Shown here one piece after another: positions 13,220 through 29,000 of a stretch of DNA of 64,000 nt (the first letter of the stretch is position 1; each line of letters begins with the position of its first letter). The notes under the pieces were generated by a model. The model was not told the origin of the DNA, did not search any database, and was given only the letters and a program-made list of their open reading frames with translations. The DNA is from Selaginella moellendorffii. Lineage: Eukaryota > Streptophyta > Lycopodiopsida > Selaginellales > Selaginellaceae. A program made the position numbers and the translations under genes. The stretch covers positions 581,438 through 645,437 of the forward strand of contig NW_003314347.1 in NCBI RefSeq assembly GCF_000143415.4, written 5' to 3'.

Positions 13220-13336
13220 GTAATCGTGGCCGTCGGATCTCCATAATGTCGAGCGTTTGAGCCGTCCGATTAGATCCGTAATCTCGGCCGTTGGATCTCC
13301 GGAATGTCGGGCGTTTGAGCCGTCCGATTGGGTCTG
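13220..13336. repeat. Two 58-bp tandem repeats upstream of the UBC gene
   Basis: Two diverged direct copies (13220-13277 and 13278-13336) each contain GGATCTCC, GCGTTTGAGCCGTCCGAT and a GGCCGT block. They end about 125 bp before the UBC start codon, hence in its probable promoter, and a telo-box-like TTAGGGTTTTCGG follows near 13432. Confidence 0.85.
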
Positions 13337-13460
13337 GAATTGGGACCTCCATTTTGCTTCGTTGCTGTGCGTGTGAGAAGAGTCTTATAGCATTTTGGAA
13401 GGAGGCGCAAAAAATTTCCATTCCAGCGCCTTAGGGTTTTCGGATTTGCGCCATCGATCC

Positions 13461-14384
13461 ATGGCGTCGCTCGAGGCGGAGGTCCGATCGAAGAAGCGGC
13501 CGTCTCGTCGCGCGCCCGATACGGCCGTCTCGTCGGGCCACCAAAAGGTCGAGTAGGGTCTCTCTTTCCCGTGCGCGCAGCTACATTCCAGCGTGATTGT
13601 CAGCTTTTGGATCCCTCAATGTGTTCTTCCAGGTGCTGAGCAAGATTGCGGCCAATCGCCTCCAAAAGGAGCTCGCAGAGTGGCAGATCAATCCTCCAGC
13701 TGGTTTCAAGCACAAATACTCGGACAATCTCCAGAGGTACAGCCGCGATTTCGCAATTCCGATCGATTTCTCCTCTCTTTTCTCTTTCCTTCTCGAACAG
13801 GTGGCACATAGATATGATTGGGGCGTCGGGAACGCTCTACGCAGACGAGAAATACATCCTCCAGATTGAATTCCCAGAGAACTATCCGATGGAATCACCT
13901 CAGGTAACGAATTCAAGCAAAGCCTTTTTTTTCTTTCTTTCTTTGTTCATTGGGTTCATTGGTTTCCAGGTCGTTTTCTTGGAGCCTGCTCCTCTACATC
14001 CCCACATCTACAGCAATGGCCATATTTGCTTAGGTAAGGAGCTTCGATTCTCCTTCTCTTTTACGCCATTGACGACACGCTTGGATGCTTGGTCTACTTT
14101 CACTGCAGACATTCTGTACGAGTCTTGGTCCCCAGCCATGACCGTCTGCTCGGTTTGCATGAGCATTCTCTCAATGCTCTCAAGTTCTCCGGCCAAGGTA
14201 CTCGCAAAAATTCGCTTTTTGTTTGTCCCGAAAGGTCGTGAGCTTGTGAGAGATGGTGACTGACTCTCCTTTTCTGAATTTTTGATTCTTCTAGGAGCGG
14301 CCGCAGGACAATGACAGATACGTTAAAAGCTGCCGCAAGTCGCCCAAAGACACGAGATGGTGGTTCCACGATGACAATGTCTGA
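13461..14384 (+). CDS. Ubiquitin-conjugating enzyme E2, UBE2W / plant UBC15-18 type
   Basis: Six exons (13461-13547, 13633-13736, 13801-13903, 13970-14033, 14109-14197, 14295-14384) give 178 residues with consistent phases. E2 enzymes carry ubiquitin on a Cys for transfer with an E3. The UBC fold runs from NRLQKELAEW to the end. The active-site segment reads HPHIYSNGHICLDIL: the catalytic Cys is present, and HPH replaces the usual HPN, a hallmark of the UBE2W group, which modifies protein N-termini. The C-terminus TRWWFHDDNV is also typical of this family. The N-terminal about 35 residues are basic and poorly conserved. The first donor (AAG then GTCGAG) is weak. The gene converges on TBCD, with 213 bp between the stops. 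Confidence 0.95.
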
Positions 14385-14597
14385 CGAAAGATGCGAAAGA
14401 TTTGGAGGCTTAGAAAATTTGGGAGACGGAAGATTACCATATCATTGATAGAGCCTTTGTTCTTCTCTTTTCCAAGGCACACTATACGTTGTCAATAACT
14501 TACTCTGACTAAGCCTTCTCTAAGATCTCCTATCCTGTTAATCAAAAGTGGACCTTTTAGCGATCAAAATTTGTTTCTTCTAGCATGCTTACCGGGT

Positions 14598-19241
<4,644 letters not shown>

Positions 19242-19300
19242 TATTTTGACCTAATCCAGAGCATACGTTTTTCTTTTTAACATTTCGATAATCATATAAT

Positions 19301-19344
19301 GACGGTTTGGCCGAGTGGTCTAAGGCGTTGGATTTAGGCTCCAA

Positions 19345-19375
<31 letters not shown>

Positions 19376-19380
19376 CGTCA
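19301..19380 (+). tRNA. tRNA-Leu, anticodon UAG
   Basis: A class II tRNA of 80 nt. The acceptor stem pairs GACGGTT with AGCCGTC, with one G-T wobble, and A is the discriminator. The D region is TGGCCGAGTGGTCTAAGGC. The anticodon arm is TTGGA-TTTAGGC-TCCAA, giving UAG. A long variable arm and a T arm with GGTTCAAATCC follow. There is no intron. The gene lies 154 bp from a retrotransposon LTR. Confidence 0.97.
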
Positions 19381-19534
19381 TCAGGAATTTAAATAAAATT
19401 TTAGGTTATATACAAAAGAGTGTTTGGAGCGTTTGGAAACTGTAATACAATTTTAGATCAAAATCTACATTTTTATAAGTTTAAATTAATGGAATAATTT
19501 AAAACTCTAATGCATAATATTTATTTATTCCCTA
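19381..19534. other. AT-rich spacer carrying the left target-site duplication
   Basis: Short AT-rich sequence between the tRNA and the retrotransposon. It ends in TCCCTA (19529-19534), repeated at 24536-24541 on the far side of the element. Confidence 0.7.
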
Positions 19535-19708
19535 TGTGAGTGCCTGGAATATGGAAAGGGAATACAGAAATGTGCATATTAATTAGCCCAAAAACCCTAG
19601 CTTATATACAGGAGCGAGTGGTCCGGATTGAAACCAATCCGACGGCTACCAAAATCCACTACACTAATATTAGTATACGGCATCGTAGCCGTACACTTGG
19701 CCCTCACA
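19535..19708 (-). repeat. 3' LTR of the gypsy element
   Basis: 174-bp LTR, identical to the right LTR except one base (A here, G in a CG context in the other copy). It contains an AACCCTAG telo-box-like motif. Confidence 0.95.
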
Positions 19709-19740
19709 TCATCCCCTCCTCTCGGAATAATGGAAGGCCG

Positions 19741-22700
19741 TCAGGGTTCTCTTGTAGATGGGCCGGGATTTGGAGGAACGTCAGGAGGAGGCATCGGCGG
19801 ATCTGTAGACGGTATTAACTGCTCCTGATCCCTTTGTATGAAGCGTTTTAACCGCTGCACATGCACAATCTCCGGAGGATCGGCCTGCTGAACGTCATGC
19901 CGAACCTCATAAACTTGCGGTCCAACTTGCCGCAACACCCGATACGGTCCTTTCCACTGCGCAAGGAGCCCCTTAGATAAACCACGTATCGTAAGATGGG
20001 GAAAACGGACTAACACCAAATCATCCACTTTGTACTCCGCAGGTGGACGATGATGGGAGTTGTAGCGCCGTTGTTGTCCCACTTGTACACGGCCTAAGTG
20101 TTCGGCAGACTCTGCTCGGACAAGTGGAAGAATGCTTGTTAAATACTAATCCCATGACCTAGCATCAGGAGCTCGTGGCAATTGCGAAGGTAAACCCAGC
20201 TCTGTTGGTAATATTGGATCATGACCATATAGAAGTTTATATGGTGAAGCACCAACAGAACTCTGCACCCCTGTGACATAGGCATACCGAAGAGACGGCA
20301 AATAACCATCCCAATCCGAATGCTGAAAGTTCACATACTTCGCAATCATCCCTTTGAATGTCCGAACGAGCCGTTCCACCAGACCGTCTGATTGTGGATG
20401 ATAAGCACTCGTAAAAGTGTGGCGTATCCCCAACCGAGATGTCAAAACATGAAATACCTCAGCCATAAATGTAGGACCATTATCTGAAAGAATCCGCTCT
20501 GGACAAGAATGCTGGAACACCACTCGATTGAGGAGGAAGTATCCAACAGCAGTTGCAGAGGCGCTAGCAAGAGCACCAACTTCCACCCAACGAGTCAAGT
20601 AGTCAGAAGCAATAATAACATACTCATTGCCAGCAGTCGATCGTGGAAAAGGTCCCATAAGATCAAACGCCACCAACTCAAACGGACGGGAAACTGCAAT
20701 TGACTCCAACCGTCCTTCCGCAGCACAAGGGGGAGTATTACGAGCTTGGCACCAACCGCAGCTACGCACATACTAGATAATATCACGTCGCATCTCCGGC
20801 CAATAGAAAGACCTGCGCAGCTTCTCGGTGACACAACGGTGTCCCATATGCCCACCTAGAACAGGAGAATCATGGTAGGCATGGAGAAACCGCGGAATAA
20901 ACACCGAAGGCACCACCAACCGTAAATGATCATCAGGATCCGTCCCCACAAAATAAAGAAGGCCATCTTCAAGGCGATATTGAGAATGTAAATGCCGGAA
21001 AGGCTAGTCATCAGCAAGTGATGCAGGATTCTCAAACCCATCTCGAAGCCTTCGAATCCACGGCTCAATCTTTTGAGCCTCGCGAACCTCATCAAGAGAA
21101 GGTAGATCTTGCTCTGCACCCTGTGGACACTGAACGTCAAGGACAGCAACTGCCGACGGCACAGAATCCTCATCTAGAAAATCCACAGACGCTGGAACAA
21201 CAGATTCGTCAGAAACATGAGAAGTGAGTGGAGAAGGAAGAGGAGCTCGAGAAAGGGCATCAGCATCAGCCATAGAACTCCCTGGGCGATGAACAACATC
21301 GAAATCATATATCTGAAGCTTCAAAGCCCATCGAGCCGTACGACCAACCAGGTTCTTCCGCTTCAATAATGAAGTAACAGCAGTATGGTCACCTTCAAGT
21401 AAAGTCCGAGAACCATGTAGATATGCATGAAGTTTCTCGAAACCCCAGACTGCTGCTAAACACTCCTTCTCCGTCGTGGAGTAGTTCATCTCCGCTGGTT
21501 GTAATGTACGGCTTATGTATGCAATGGGATGGCGCTGACCAGGCACACTCGAGCTCTCTTGCATCAACACACCTCCAAGACCAATGTTAGAAGCATCCAC
21601 GCGCAAAATAAAAGGTTGAGTGTAGTCAGGATATGCCAAAACCAGAGGAGTCGTCAATAGCTCTTTGAGATCCACGAACGCCCGCTCACAATCCGGAGAC
21701 CAGATGAAAGATGACATTGATGACTTCAGCAACGCTCGCAATGGTGTAGTGCGATCGGAAAGATGATCCACAAAACGACCGAGATACTGCACCTTACCCA
21801 AAAAGCGCTGCACATCATTCATACATTTCGGAGTAGGGAACTTTAGAACAGCCACAAGTTTGTCAGGATCAACTTGCAAACCCTCACGAGAAATACGGTA
21901 CCCAAGATAAGTTGTGTCCTTGGACCCAAACACGCACTTTGACCGCTTCAGCTTTAAACCAACATCACGTAGCCGATCCAACACTTTACAAACATCATGA
22001 ACGTGCTCCTCCCACGTCCCCTCCGAGTGGATCAAGACATCATCAATGAAGTCAGCAGTCACTTCTGGCATATCGCAAAGAACCTCGTCCATCATCCGCT
22101 GGAAAGTTGCGGGAGCATTGTTCAAACCAAACTGCATCACCAAGAACTCGTACAAACCAAATGGTGTACGAAAAGCAGTCTTAGGAATATCTTCTTCGGC
22201 CATCGGTACTTGCCAATACCCAGAAGCAAGATCTAGCTTGGTGAACCAACAACTTCGCCCCAGACGATCTAAGAGATCAGCAGTGTGAGGAAGAGGATAC
22301 ACATCTGGGATCGTCACTTCGTTTAACGGGCGATAGTCGATGCAGAAACGAATACTCCCATCAGGCTTCGTCACAAGATGAGGTTCACATGCCCAAGGAC
22401 TCCGCGACTTCTGAATAACACCCTTCTCAAGCATTTCCTTGACGTTGGCTCGTAAAAGCTTGATCTCCTTAGGTGACCGACGACGAACAGGAACCTTGAT
22501 TGGACGAGCATCCCCGGTTGGAATCGGATGACGTGTGGCAATCTTGGCCCCAGACGATAGGTCAAATTCAAAGAGATCAGAATACTCCTTCATGAGCCGG
22601 TCAACTGCTGCAACACAAAGATCGTCGAAGGGATTGGAAAAGGGAAAAGCAGAACAAGATGGAAACACAAAAGGAAAGAGTGGGGGAACAAAAGTAATGG

Positions 22701-23340
22701 AAGCAGAGGTAGAAGTAGAGGGACGAAGAGGTATGGAAGTGAGAGGAATGGATGAAACATAAGGAAGTATGAGACAAGGGGGAGAAGCCTCAAAGTCACA
22801 CTTGGCATGATTGCGCTGCAACCAATCCATACCAAGAATGAGGTCAAAAGCTTGACTCGGCACCACCCGCAACGACTGCAACTCAAGCTCGAGATCGCCC
22901 ACACGCACAACCAGGTCCACCTCATCCCATGCACATGCATGTGTACGGCCGTTGCCATAAAGAATGAAAACTGGTTCCGCCGCACGACGCAAGTGTAGAC
23001 GACAACGTGTGGTAACAGGTCGAGCAATAGAAGATAAACTCGAACCTGTATCAACCAACACAGAGAGAATAATAGGAGACCTCTTGTTATAAAAACGAGC
23101 TTGGAAAGTAAACACGGGATGAACCGGTGCCGAATGAACCCCTTGATGATACTCCCGAAAGAAAGATGGAGGGGTCACTGATTTATTCGCGCAAGGTCCC
23201 TCCATTACTCGCGCGACTCCTCGTTTCCCGGATGCATCTCGGTGTCCAGACCTTCCACTGCAGCAGCACCCACAGGACGTTGCTGACGCCAAGGTCTCCA
23301 CCCAGGAAATGGAGGTCGCCAATCTGGAAAACGACGGCAA
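19741..23340 (-). pseudogene. Retrotransposon pol (protease, RT, RNase H, integrase) with three in-frame amber codons
   Basis: One reading frame of 1,200 codons runs from about 23340 to the stop at 19741. It is interrupted only by TAG at 21006-21004, 20775-20773 and 20148-20146. The protease motif is VDTGSSLSSI. The reverse transcriptase has DVYPLPHTADLLDRLG, KLDLASGYWQ and FIDD at the catalytic site (commonly YxDD). RNase H has ILRVDASNIGLGGVL. The integrase zinc finger includes RSCGWCQ, the catalytic core has DLMGPFP, SDNGPTF and YHPQSDGLVER, and a GPY-like module (QWKGPYRVLRQVG) is near the end. The frame is -1 relative to gag and overlaps it for about 135 bp, suggesting programmed -1 frameshifting in the active ancestor. 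No frameshift mutation is seen. Confidence 0.93.
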
Positions 23341-24137
23341 CGCTGATAAGTATGACCAACTTCATCACACGCCCAGCAGTGAACATCACGGCCACGACCA
23401 CGTCCTCGCGCTTGTCCTTGGACTCGAGCAGCAGCAGCATCAACCTCCATTGGAACAGGACCATCACCCATAGGAAGGGGAGCGGAAGGACGTGCAGCGA
23501 GAAGTGGAAGAGGCGACGTCTCATAACGTTGTGCTAAGCGAAGAGCATCGTCAAGGGTGGCAGGAGCAAGTGCATGCACAAGTCCGACAAGATCTTGACG
23601 AAGTGCTGGCCACAACATTCCTAGCTTGATCCGCTCCGACATATTTGGCTCTGCACGAAGCAAAAGACTTCGGAAACGAACGCCAAATTGCATCACCGAC
23701 TCAGATGGCCCTTGGCGAAGACGATGCAATTGTTGGAAAGCATCATCACAATCATCGGCATGGCCGAAGGCGCGTTTGAAGACGTCCGGGAGAACACTCC
23801 AATCCCCACGAGTGGCTGCGCTCAAACCATTGTACCACTGCAACGCCGTCCCTTGGAGACATGTGGGAAACTCACGCAAACGTCGAGCATCATCCCAAGA
23901 ATGATATGTGGCAATCACCGTGAAGTGATCGAACCAATGGTACACATCATCCCCAGGATTTCCGTGAAAGAACTCCGGCCGAACACGAGGATTAGCACCA
24001 AGAGCAGGAGGAGTTGTACCACGTGCCGTGAACGCCACCATCAACTGAGTTTAATTGTTCAATTGCAAGCGCATAGTATCAAGCAATTGTACCAACTGCT
24101 GCTCTAGAGTCAAAGGAGGAGATTGCGGATCTGCCAT
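23205..24137 (-). pseudogene. Retrotransposon gag with one early nonsense codon
   Basis: The apparent original start at 24137 (MADPQSPPLTLEQQL) is followed by a TAA at 24053-24051 after 28 codons; an ATG at 24041 restarts the frame. Downstream is a retrotransposon gag domain (EFFHGNPGDDVYHWFDHF, FPTCLQGTALQWYNGL) and one CCHC zinc knuckle, CWACDEVGHTYQRC. This packages element RNA into virus-like particles in active members of the family. The TAA fits a CAA to TAA change. Confidence 0.9.
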
Positions 24138-24361
24138 GAAGATGAGCGAAAAAGAAAGAGCAAAAGAAGAGAGATGACAAAAGGCTAGAAGGAAATGGTA
24201 GATCTAGACAACGCAAAAAGCTAGATCTAAACTAAAAGAAAGAACAAAAGAAAGGAAATGGAAAAAGTTAGATCTAGACGATACAAAAGCTAGATCGAAA
24301 CCAAAATCCCAAATCCAAGCACTCCTCAGGGACAATCAAAAGTGCCCCTCACCTCCACCAA

Positions 24362-24535
24362 TGTGAGTGCCTGGAATATGGAAAGGGAATACAGAAATGT
24401 GCATATTAATTAGCCCAAAAACCCTAGCTTATATACAGGAGCGAGTGGTCCGGATTGAAACCAATCCGACGGCTACCAAAATCCACTACGCTAATATTAG
24501 TATACGGCATCGTAGCCGTACACTTGGCCCTCACA
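24362..24535 (-). repeat. 5' LTR of the gypsy element
   Basis: 174-bp LTR at the 5' side of the minus-strand element. It is followed by the target-site copy TCCCTA (24536-24541). Confidence 0.95.
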
Positions 24536-24541
24536 TCCCTA

Positions 24542-25179
24542 AATTATTTTAATCATATATTTATGCTATGCAAAATCAGAACTAATTTAATAGAAAAATT
24601 TTGTGACTATGAAATAGATTAAGAAAATGCTGATTGAAGCAAGAAGTTGTGTATAATGCTGCCAAAACTATGACATTCACACTCACAAATCTTCCATATA
24701 ACTACTCTAATTGGTTAATATCAGCCTCCAGAGAAAAAAATCACAACAAATTTATGGAAGTGATCTACTTTCTCACCAAAGTCATGGCTCTTGGTGAATC
24801 AAACACAGTTCGAATTTAGGCCAGCCTCCCAAACCTAAAGTGTACTAACTTCACAAGTGCAAGCTAGCCGAGCAGCTTATTTCAGTCCCAAATGGCAGGA
24901 GCTCCTTTTTTTTTTGTCATTGAGTAAAACTAAAGGCCTTACAATCAAATGATCATAAACAGGACGGCTGAGCACTCGTCTTGAGTTACACCGACAATTT
25001 AGATTGGTTTGTGAGAATGCTCCCGGACTTTGGAGTCCAATTGACAAAGGATCACTTCTACTGCATCGCAAATGGTTTTGCAAAGTCTGGATGCGTTGGA
25101 GTTTCAGTCCCGTTTGATCTGGATGTTATAACTTGGACTCCCGTTCACTTTTTCGCCATAAGCATCAGCCCCCACGTCT
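24542..25179. other. Intergenic, nothing recognised
   Basis: AT-rich sequence downstream of the retrotransposon with only short ORFs. No domain, RNA gene or repeat was identified. Confidence 0.5.
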
Positions 25180-25680
25180 TCATGACCAGGAGGGCTTCTT
25201 CGCGAAAATCATGCTTCAGTTCAGGCAAAGCTCCAGCAGAGCTTTCAATGCCCTTGGCTCCGGTTTGGGTTTTTCCTCGATCCACTTTACTACAACATCT
25301 ATCTTGCACACCATATCTATTCTCTCATCCTAAGAGGTGACACCCCTGGCACTCGAGCTCCACAGCAAATCTCACCAGCTCTCCCAAGTACCATCCCCTC
25401 TTCATACGATGCTCTTTGTAAACAAGGAGTTCTTCAAAGATGTCACCCAGGAAAGATATGGATGGAGCACAGATCTTGTGCTGCTCTTGACAAGGGATGA
25501 TAAGTTCCATGAAGATGTGAGAAAGGTGAAAGATTGCATGTAATCCAGGGAAGGGATAGCCAAAACCATGAGGAAAGCAGCCCGATTGATTGGATTGGAA
25601 GAGGATGACAAAGTGACGCAGCTCATGGATGACACGATGAAAGAATGGGTGCGCGTGGCTGGGTGATGTTGTGAGGTCAG
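25180..25680. pseudogene. Scrambled fragments of the P4Hc-type dioxygenase gene
   Basis: Three pieces match the intact gene at 31753-34452. On minus near 25265-25185, KHDFREEALLVMKTWG matches KHDFRDAAFSVMKKWG. On minus near 25375-25325, FAVELECQGCH matches FVLELESQGCH. On plus at about 25410-25660, LVLLLTRDDKFHEDVRKVKD and RLIGLEEDDKVTQL match LVLLLALDEKFHDAVRKVKD and GLIGLKKDEKVTQL. The pieces are in opposite orientations and out of order, and the plus piece contains a stop after VRKVKDCM. This is a rearranged relic of a paralogue, not a functional gene. Confidence 0.8.
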
Positions 25681-26083
25681 TGTTGAGAAAAATATTTTCT
25701 AGATAAAGAGTTTGAAGAGGGAGATAAACAGCTGGATGATGATTCTAGGGATGAGTTTGAAGAGGAATGTTTCTAAATAAACAGCTGGCTGAAAGTTTAG
25801 TGAAGATATCCAAGGATGGGATAGAGATTCCAGGAAAAGTTTGAAGAGGTGGTGGAGGCCACAATTCACTATTTCTCAACGGAAGAACTGAGCTACGAAG
25901 ATAACAAAAGCAACCCAAGGAATGAGCGTGTTGTCATTGACAATATTTTGGAGTTCTTGGAGATGGTTTCGCAAGCTCTTGAAGGACATGGCTTGAGTTC
26001 TTCCATAATGATGAAAACAATGTTTGGAATTAGACCAATTTGTTTTCTCAATCCAAGCTCTGAGTTAAAACTTTGGACGTCTA
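25681..26083. other. Spacer with a short unexplained plus-strand ORF
   Basis: A partly coding-looking plus-strand frame (about 25849-26083 and on into the LIN stop region) encodes ELSYEDNKSNPRNERVVI and similar charged sequence. It has no start context or match I can name and may be more of the neighbouring relic. Confidence 0.3.
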
Positions 26084-29000
26084 TCAAAACGAGATGATTC
26101 TTATCTTTCCATCCTCTGACGCGCTGTAGACAACATCTCCGTCCAGCAAGAGTGCGTTAACTTTGCTGCCAATGTTAAGCACCGAGACTCTAGTGTTTCT
26201 CTCCCTCAGCCAAACCTCGATGATTCCCGACGACGATCCGAGGTACAGGAAATCGTCGTGCACTGCTATGGATCGAATCTCCAAGTTTGTGGGAAGAGAT
26301 CGCTTCAAAGAGTAGTCGGTTTGATCCCATACCTGCCATTAGAGAAGAGGTGTATGAAACTTTGTATTGATTCGAGACTTTCCTTACCTTGACTGCTGCT
26401 CCTTCCACAACAGCTCCAGCAGAGAAAATCTCGCTCTTGAAAATTTGTATAGCGTAGACTGGCTTCTTTCCCAGTAGAGATCGCGTTCCTGGCTGGATGG
26501 TCACAACAGAATTCTCCTGTAGATCAACTTCCTGCCAAGCATTGTATCCAACATATTTCTTTCAGACTGAAGTGTGCATTTCTACTATTTACCTGGATGC
26601 TCGTATCGGTGCACCCACAATAGATATTTCCATTTGAAACTGCAAGACATTGGACGTGCTTGCCAGAATTGAGTTGCTTCGACGAGTTACTTTCAGCTTG
26701 TACCTTGAAGAACACAGAAGAAACTCAAGTCCTGGATGCAGAGGATAAATGTAAAACCAACCTTGATTCCATTGCCTTGAGGTGTTGCGGTCGCTATAGT
26801 AGATCCACTGATGGCCAGTGCACCAACGGCTTCCTTGAAGTCCAACACATTCATGCAGAGAACACTCTCCGGTGAGATTGCCCACACCTGAAAAGATTGC
26901 CTCTCCGAGTTACTTAACAGCCGAAAATCTCTAAAGTTGTGCTTACCCGAACAGTCCTGTCGAGCGAGGCACTATACAGCCGGTTTGAAGACGACGACAA
27001 GGCCAGGCTCGTCACGGCCTTGCTATGGTCAGTAAGTACCAGAAGCAAAGTTGGCACCTTTTTCTTTGTTTCCCAGACCTGAAAAGCAAAACTCACATTA
27101 CATAGAATTGAGAGAGAGAAACTGAAACCTGAATGCTGCCGTCGGAGTGTCCGCTGAAAAGCCTTCCTTTACTTCGTGCGAGGCATCGAACCTCCCCGCT
27201 TCGAGTGACATCCAATTGTCCAACTTCAGAATGTTGCCAGAGCTCCATCTGTTATGTTAAAAAGCTCACTTTCTTGCTCTATAGAACGGGGATCTTTCTA
27301 CTTACTGGATTCAACGACGTACACTTGATAAAAGCTTCAATAAACTCCTGTGCAATCCATGTCACCTTCTTCAGTTGCCTGAATGGCTTGACCACATCCT
27401 TAGCGTAGCCAATAAGCTCTTGCATACTTTCTGCACAGAGACAGTACTAAGGCCTTGTAATAGTTGGAAGGCTCACCAAATTTTCTTACCTGCGTCGTCG
27501 AGGAATGTGTGTAGTCCCAACGCAGCCAATACTTTTTGTTGGACATTTTTCGTAGATTCCAGTGCTACCACAAAAGGTGCCAGAAAATATCGACGAAAAT
27601 ATGGCCGGAGACCTGAAATAGGCAGCTTTTTCACCACGAAACTCAACCAGACTGCAAATATCATGCACGGCTTCCATAACTCCAGGTTTTTGCTTTGCAA
27701 CATAGCTCCGAGAGCCTCCAGAATTGCCCCTCCTTCGTATTCAAGGAACACTCTAGCCGCATTCAGTTCCCACAGATTTGCAGCCTTTTCTTCTGCAGCC
27801 TGTCAACGTGATCACAATTAGCAAGCCATCAATATAGAGATTTTGTGACACCAGAACCTCGCGTTCCTGTTGAGGATCCTCGTTCGTAAGAAGTTCATAA
27901 GGCTGCTCTAGACCAGCTAACTTGAGCAGCCAGGCTTCTGTTAGAGGCGTACCCGCGTACGAAAATCTTCCCACTAATGCCACCAATGCTTCAGCTGTTT
28001 CAACTTGGCAATCGAATGGTGACTCTCTGCTCAGTGCAGCTACAATTGCATCCAAAGCTTCCTCTTTGTAAATACTTTGCTGTCGTCGCTGGCCCTGCCA
28101 AATTTTATTAGCAAAATGCGAGGAAAAAGGCACACGCTACCCACCAGAATCTCAAGCTGAAGCATAAGCACTGCAATCGTATGCTTATGCTCAGTAGGCG
28201 CCTTTTGACAAGCAACAAAGAGAACATGCATCGTGGAAAGGATCCCCTCGTTCTTCACAGTTGTAAGCACCTTGTTGTTGGTCTCTCTCCTGTTTTTACA
28301 AGTCGTTTTGCAAATTGTCAAGAAAGATTCAGTCATACCTGTTTGAGTGAGCAAGCTCCAAGAAGAAGAATGTTGCCAGCTCCCGAGCGGAACCAGAGCC
28401 TCTAACAAGGATTTCCACAACAGGTCCCAACTGTGCAGTCCTGGATATCAAGTTCCTGCACCGGCCGTCTGCTTCCATGCAGCAAAGCAGGACTGAGATG
28501 GTGGACAGCCTCTCGTCGATGTCCTTTGCTTTGAGATTCTCTATCACAATGGGGACTGCTTCCAGAGCCAGTAGCAAATGAGCACTTGAATGAGGCCTCT
28601 CGGGACTTGTTGATACCAGTTGCTGGAGTAAGCCAACTGCGGCAGCCTTTGGACTACAAAGTTTGTCACCCTGTCCTTGTCCACCATCCAATCCTTTCCT
28701 TAGGATTTTCACCAGGTCTGCTACAATGTCTAGAGCGTTCATCTCGTTCGCCGAGAGTTTCAACTGATGAAGAAGAACAGCTCCTTGAGCCACTTCGTTC
28801 TTCAAGAGCCTCACAATCGACTCGAGTTCTGGGTCCGCTCTCACGATGGTGTGCCTCGTAAATTCATCGCTTGCAACCAGTGCCGAGAGAATCCGAGCTG
28901 CAGCAACTTGCACTTCCTGCGCTACTGAAACCGACAGCACCTCTACGAGTCCTTCGATCACGCTGGCTTTGGTCAGGCTGGCCTCGACTCTAAAGTCACC

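Larger units (their letters stand above)
19535..24535 (-). mobile_element. Ty3/gypsy LTR retrotransposon, about 5.0 kb, recent insertion
   Basis: Two 174-bp LTRs (19535-19708 and 24362-24535) differ at one position and begin TG and end CA. They are flanked by a 5-6 bp direct repeat (TCCCTA). The coding strand is minus, so the right LTR is the 5' LTR. A purine-rich tract (GAGAGGAGGGGATGA on the minus strand) abuts the 3' LTR. The sequence beside the 5' LTR starts TTGGTGGAGGTGAGG, a possible primer-binding site that is not the common initiator-Met type. Domain order is gag, protease, reverse transcriptase, RNase H, integrase, which is Ty3/gypsy order. There is no obvious chromodomain. Four in-frame stop codons interrupt it, so this copy could not make full-length products without readthrough. 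Confidence 0.96.

Noticed and set aside
20146-21006. Programmed stop-codon readthrough in pol
   Set aside because: The bases after the stops do not fit known plant readthrough contexts; C-to-T decay explains all cases.
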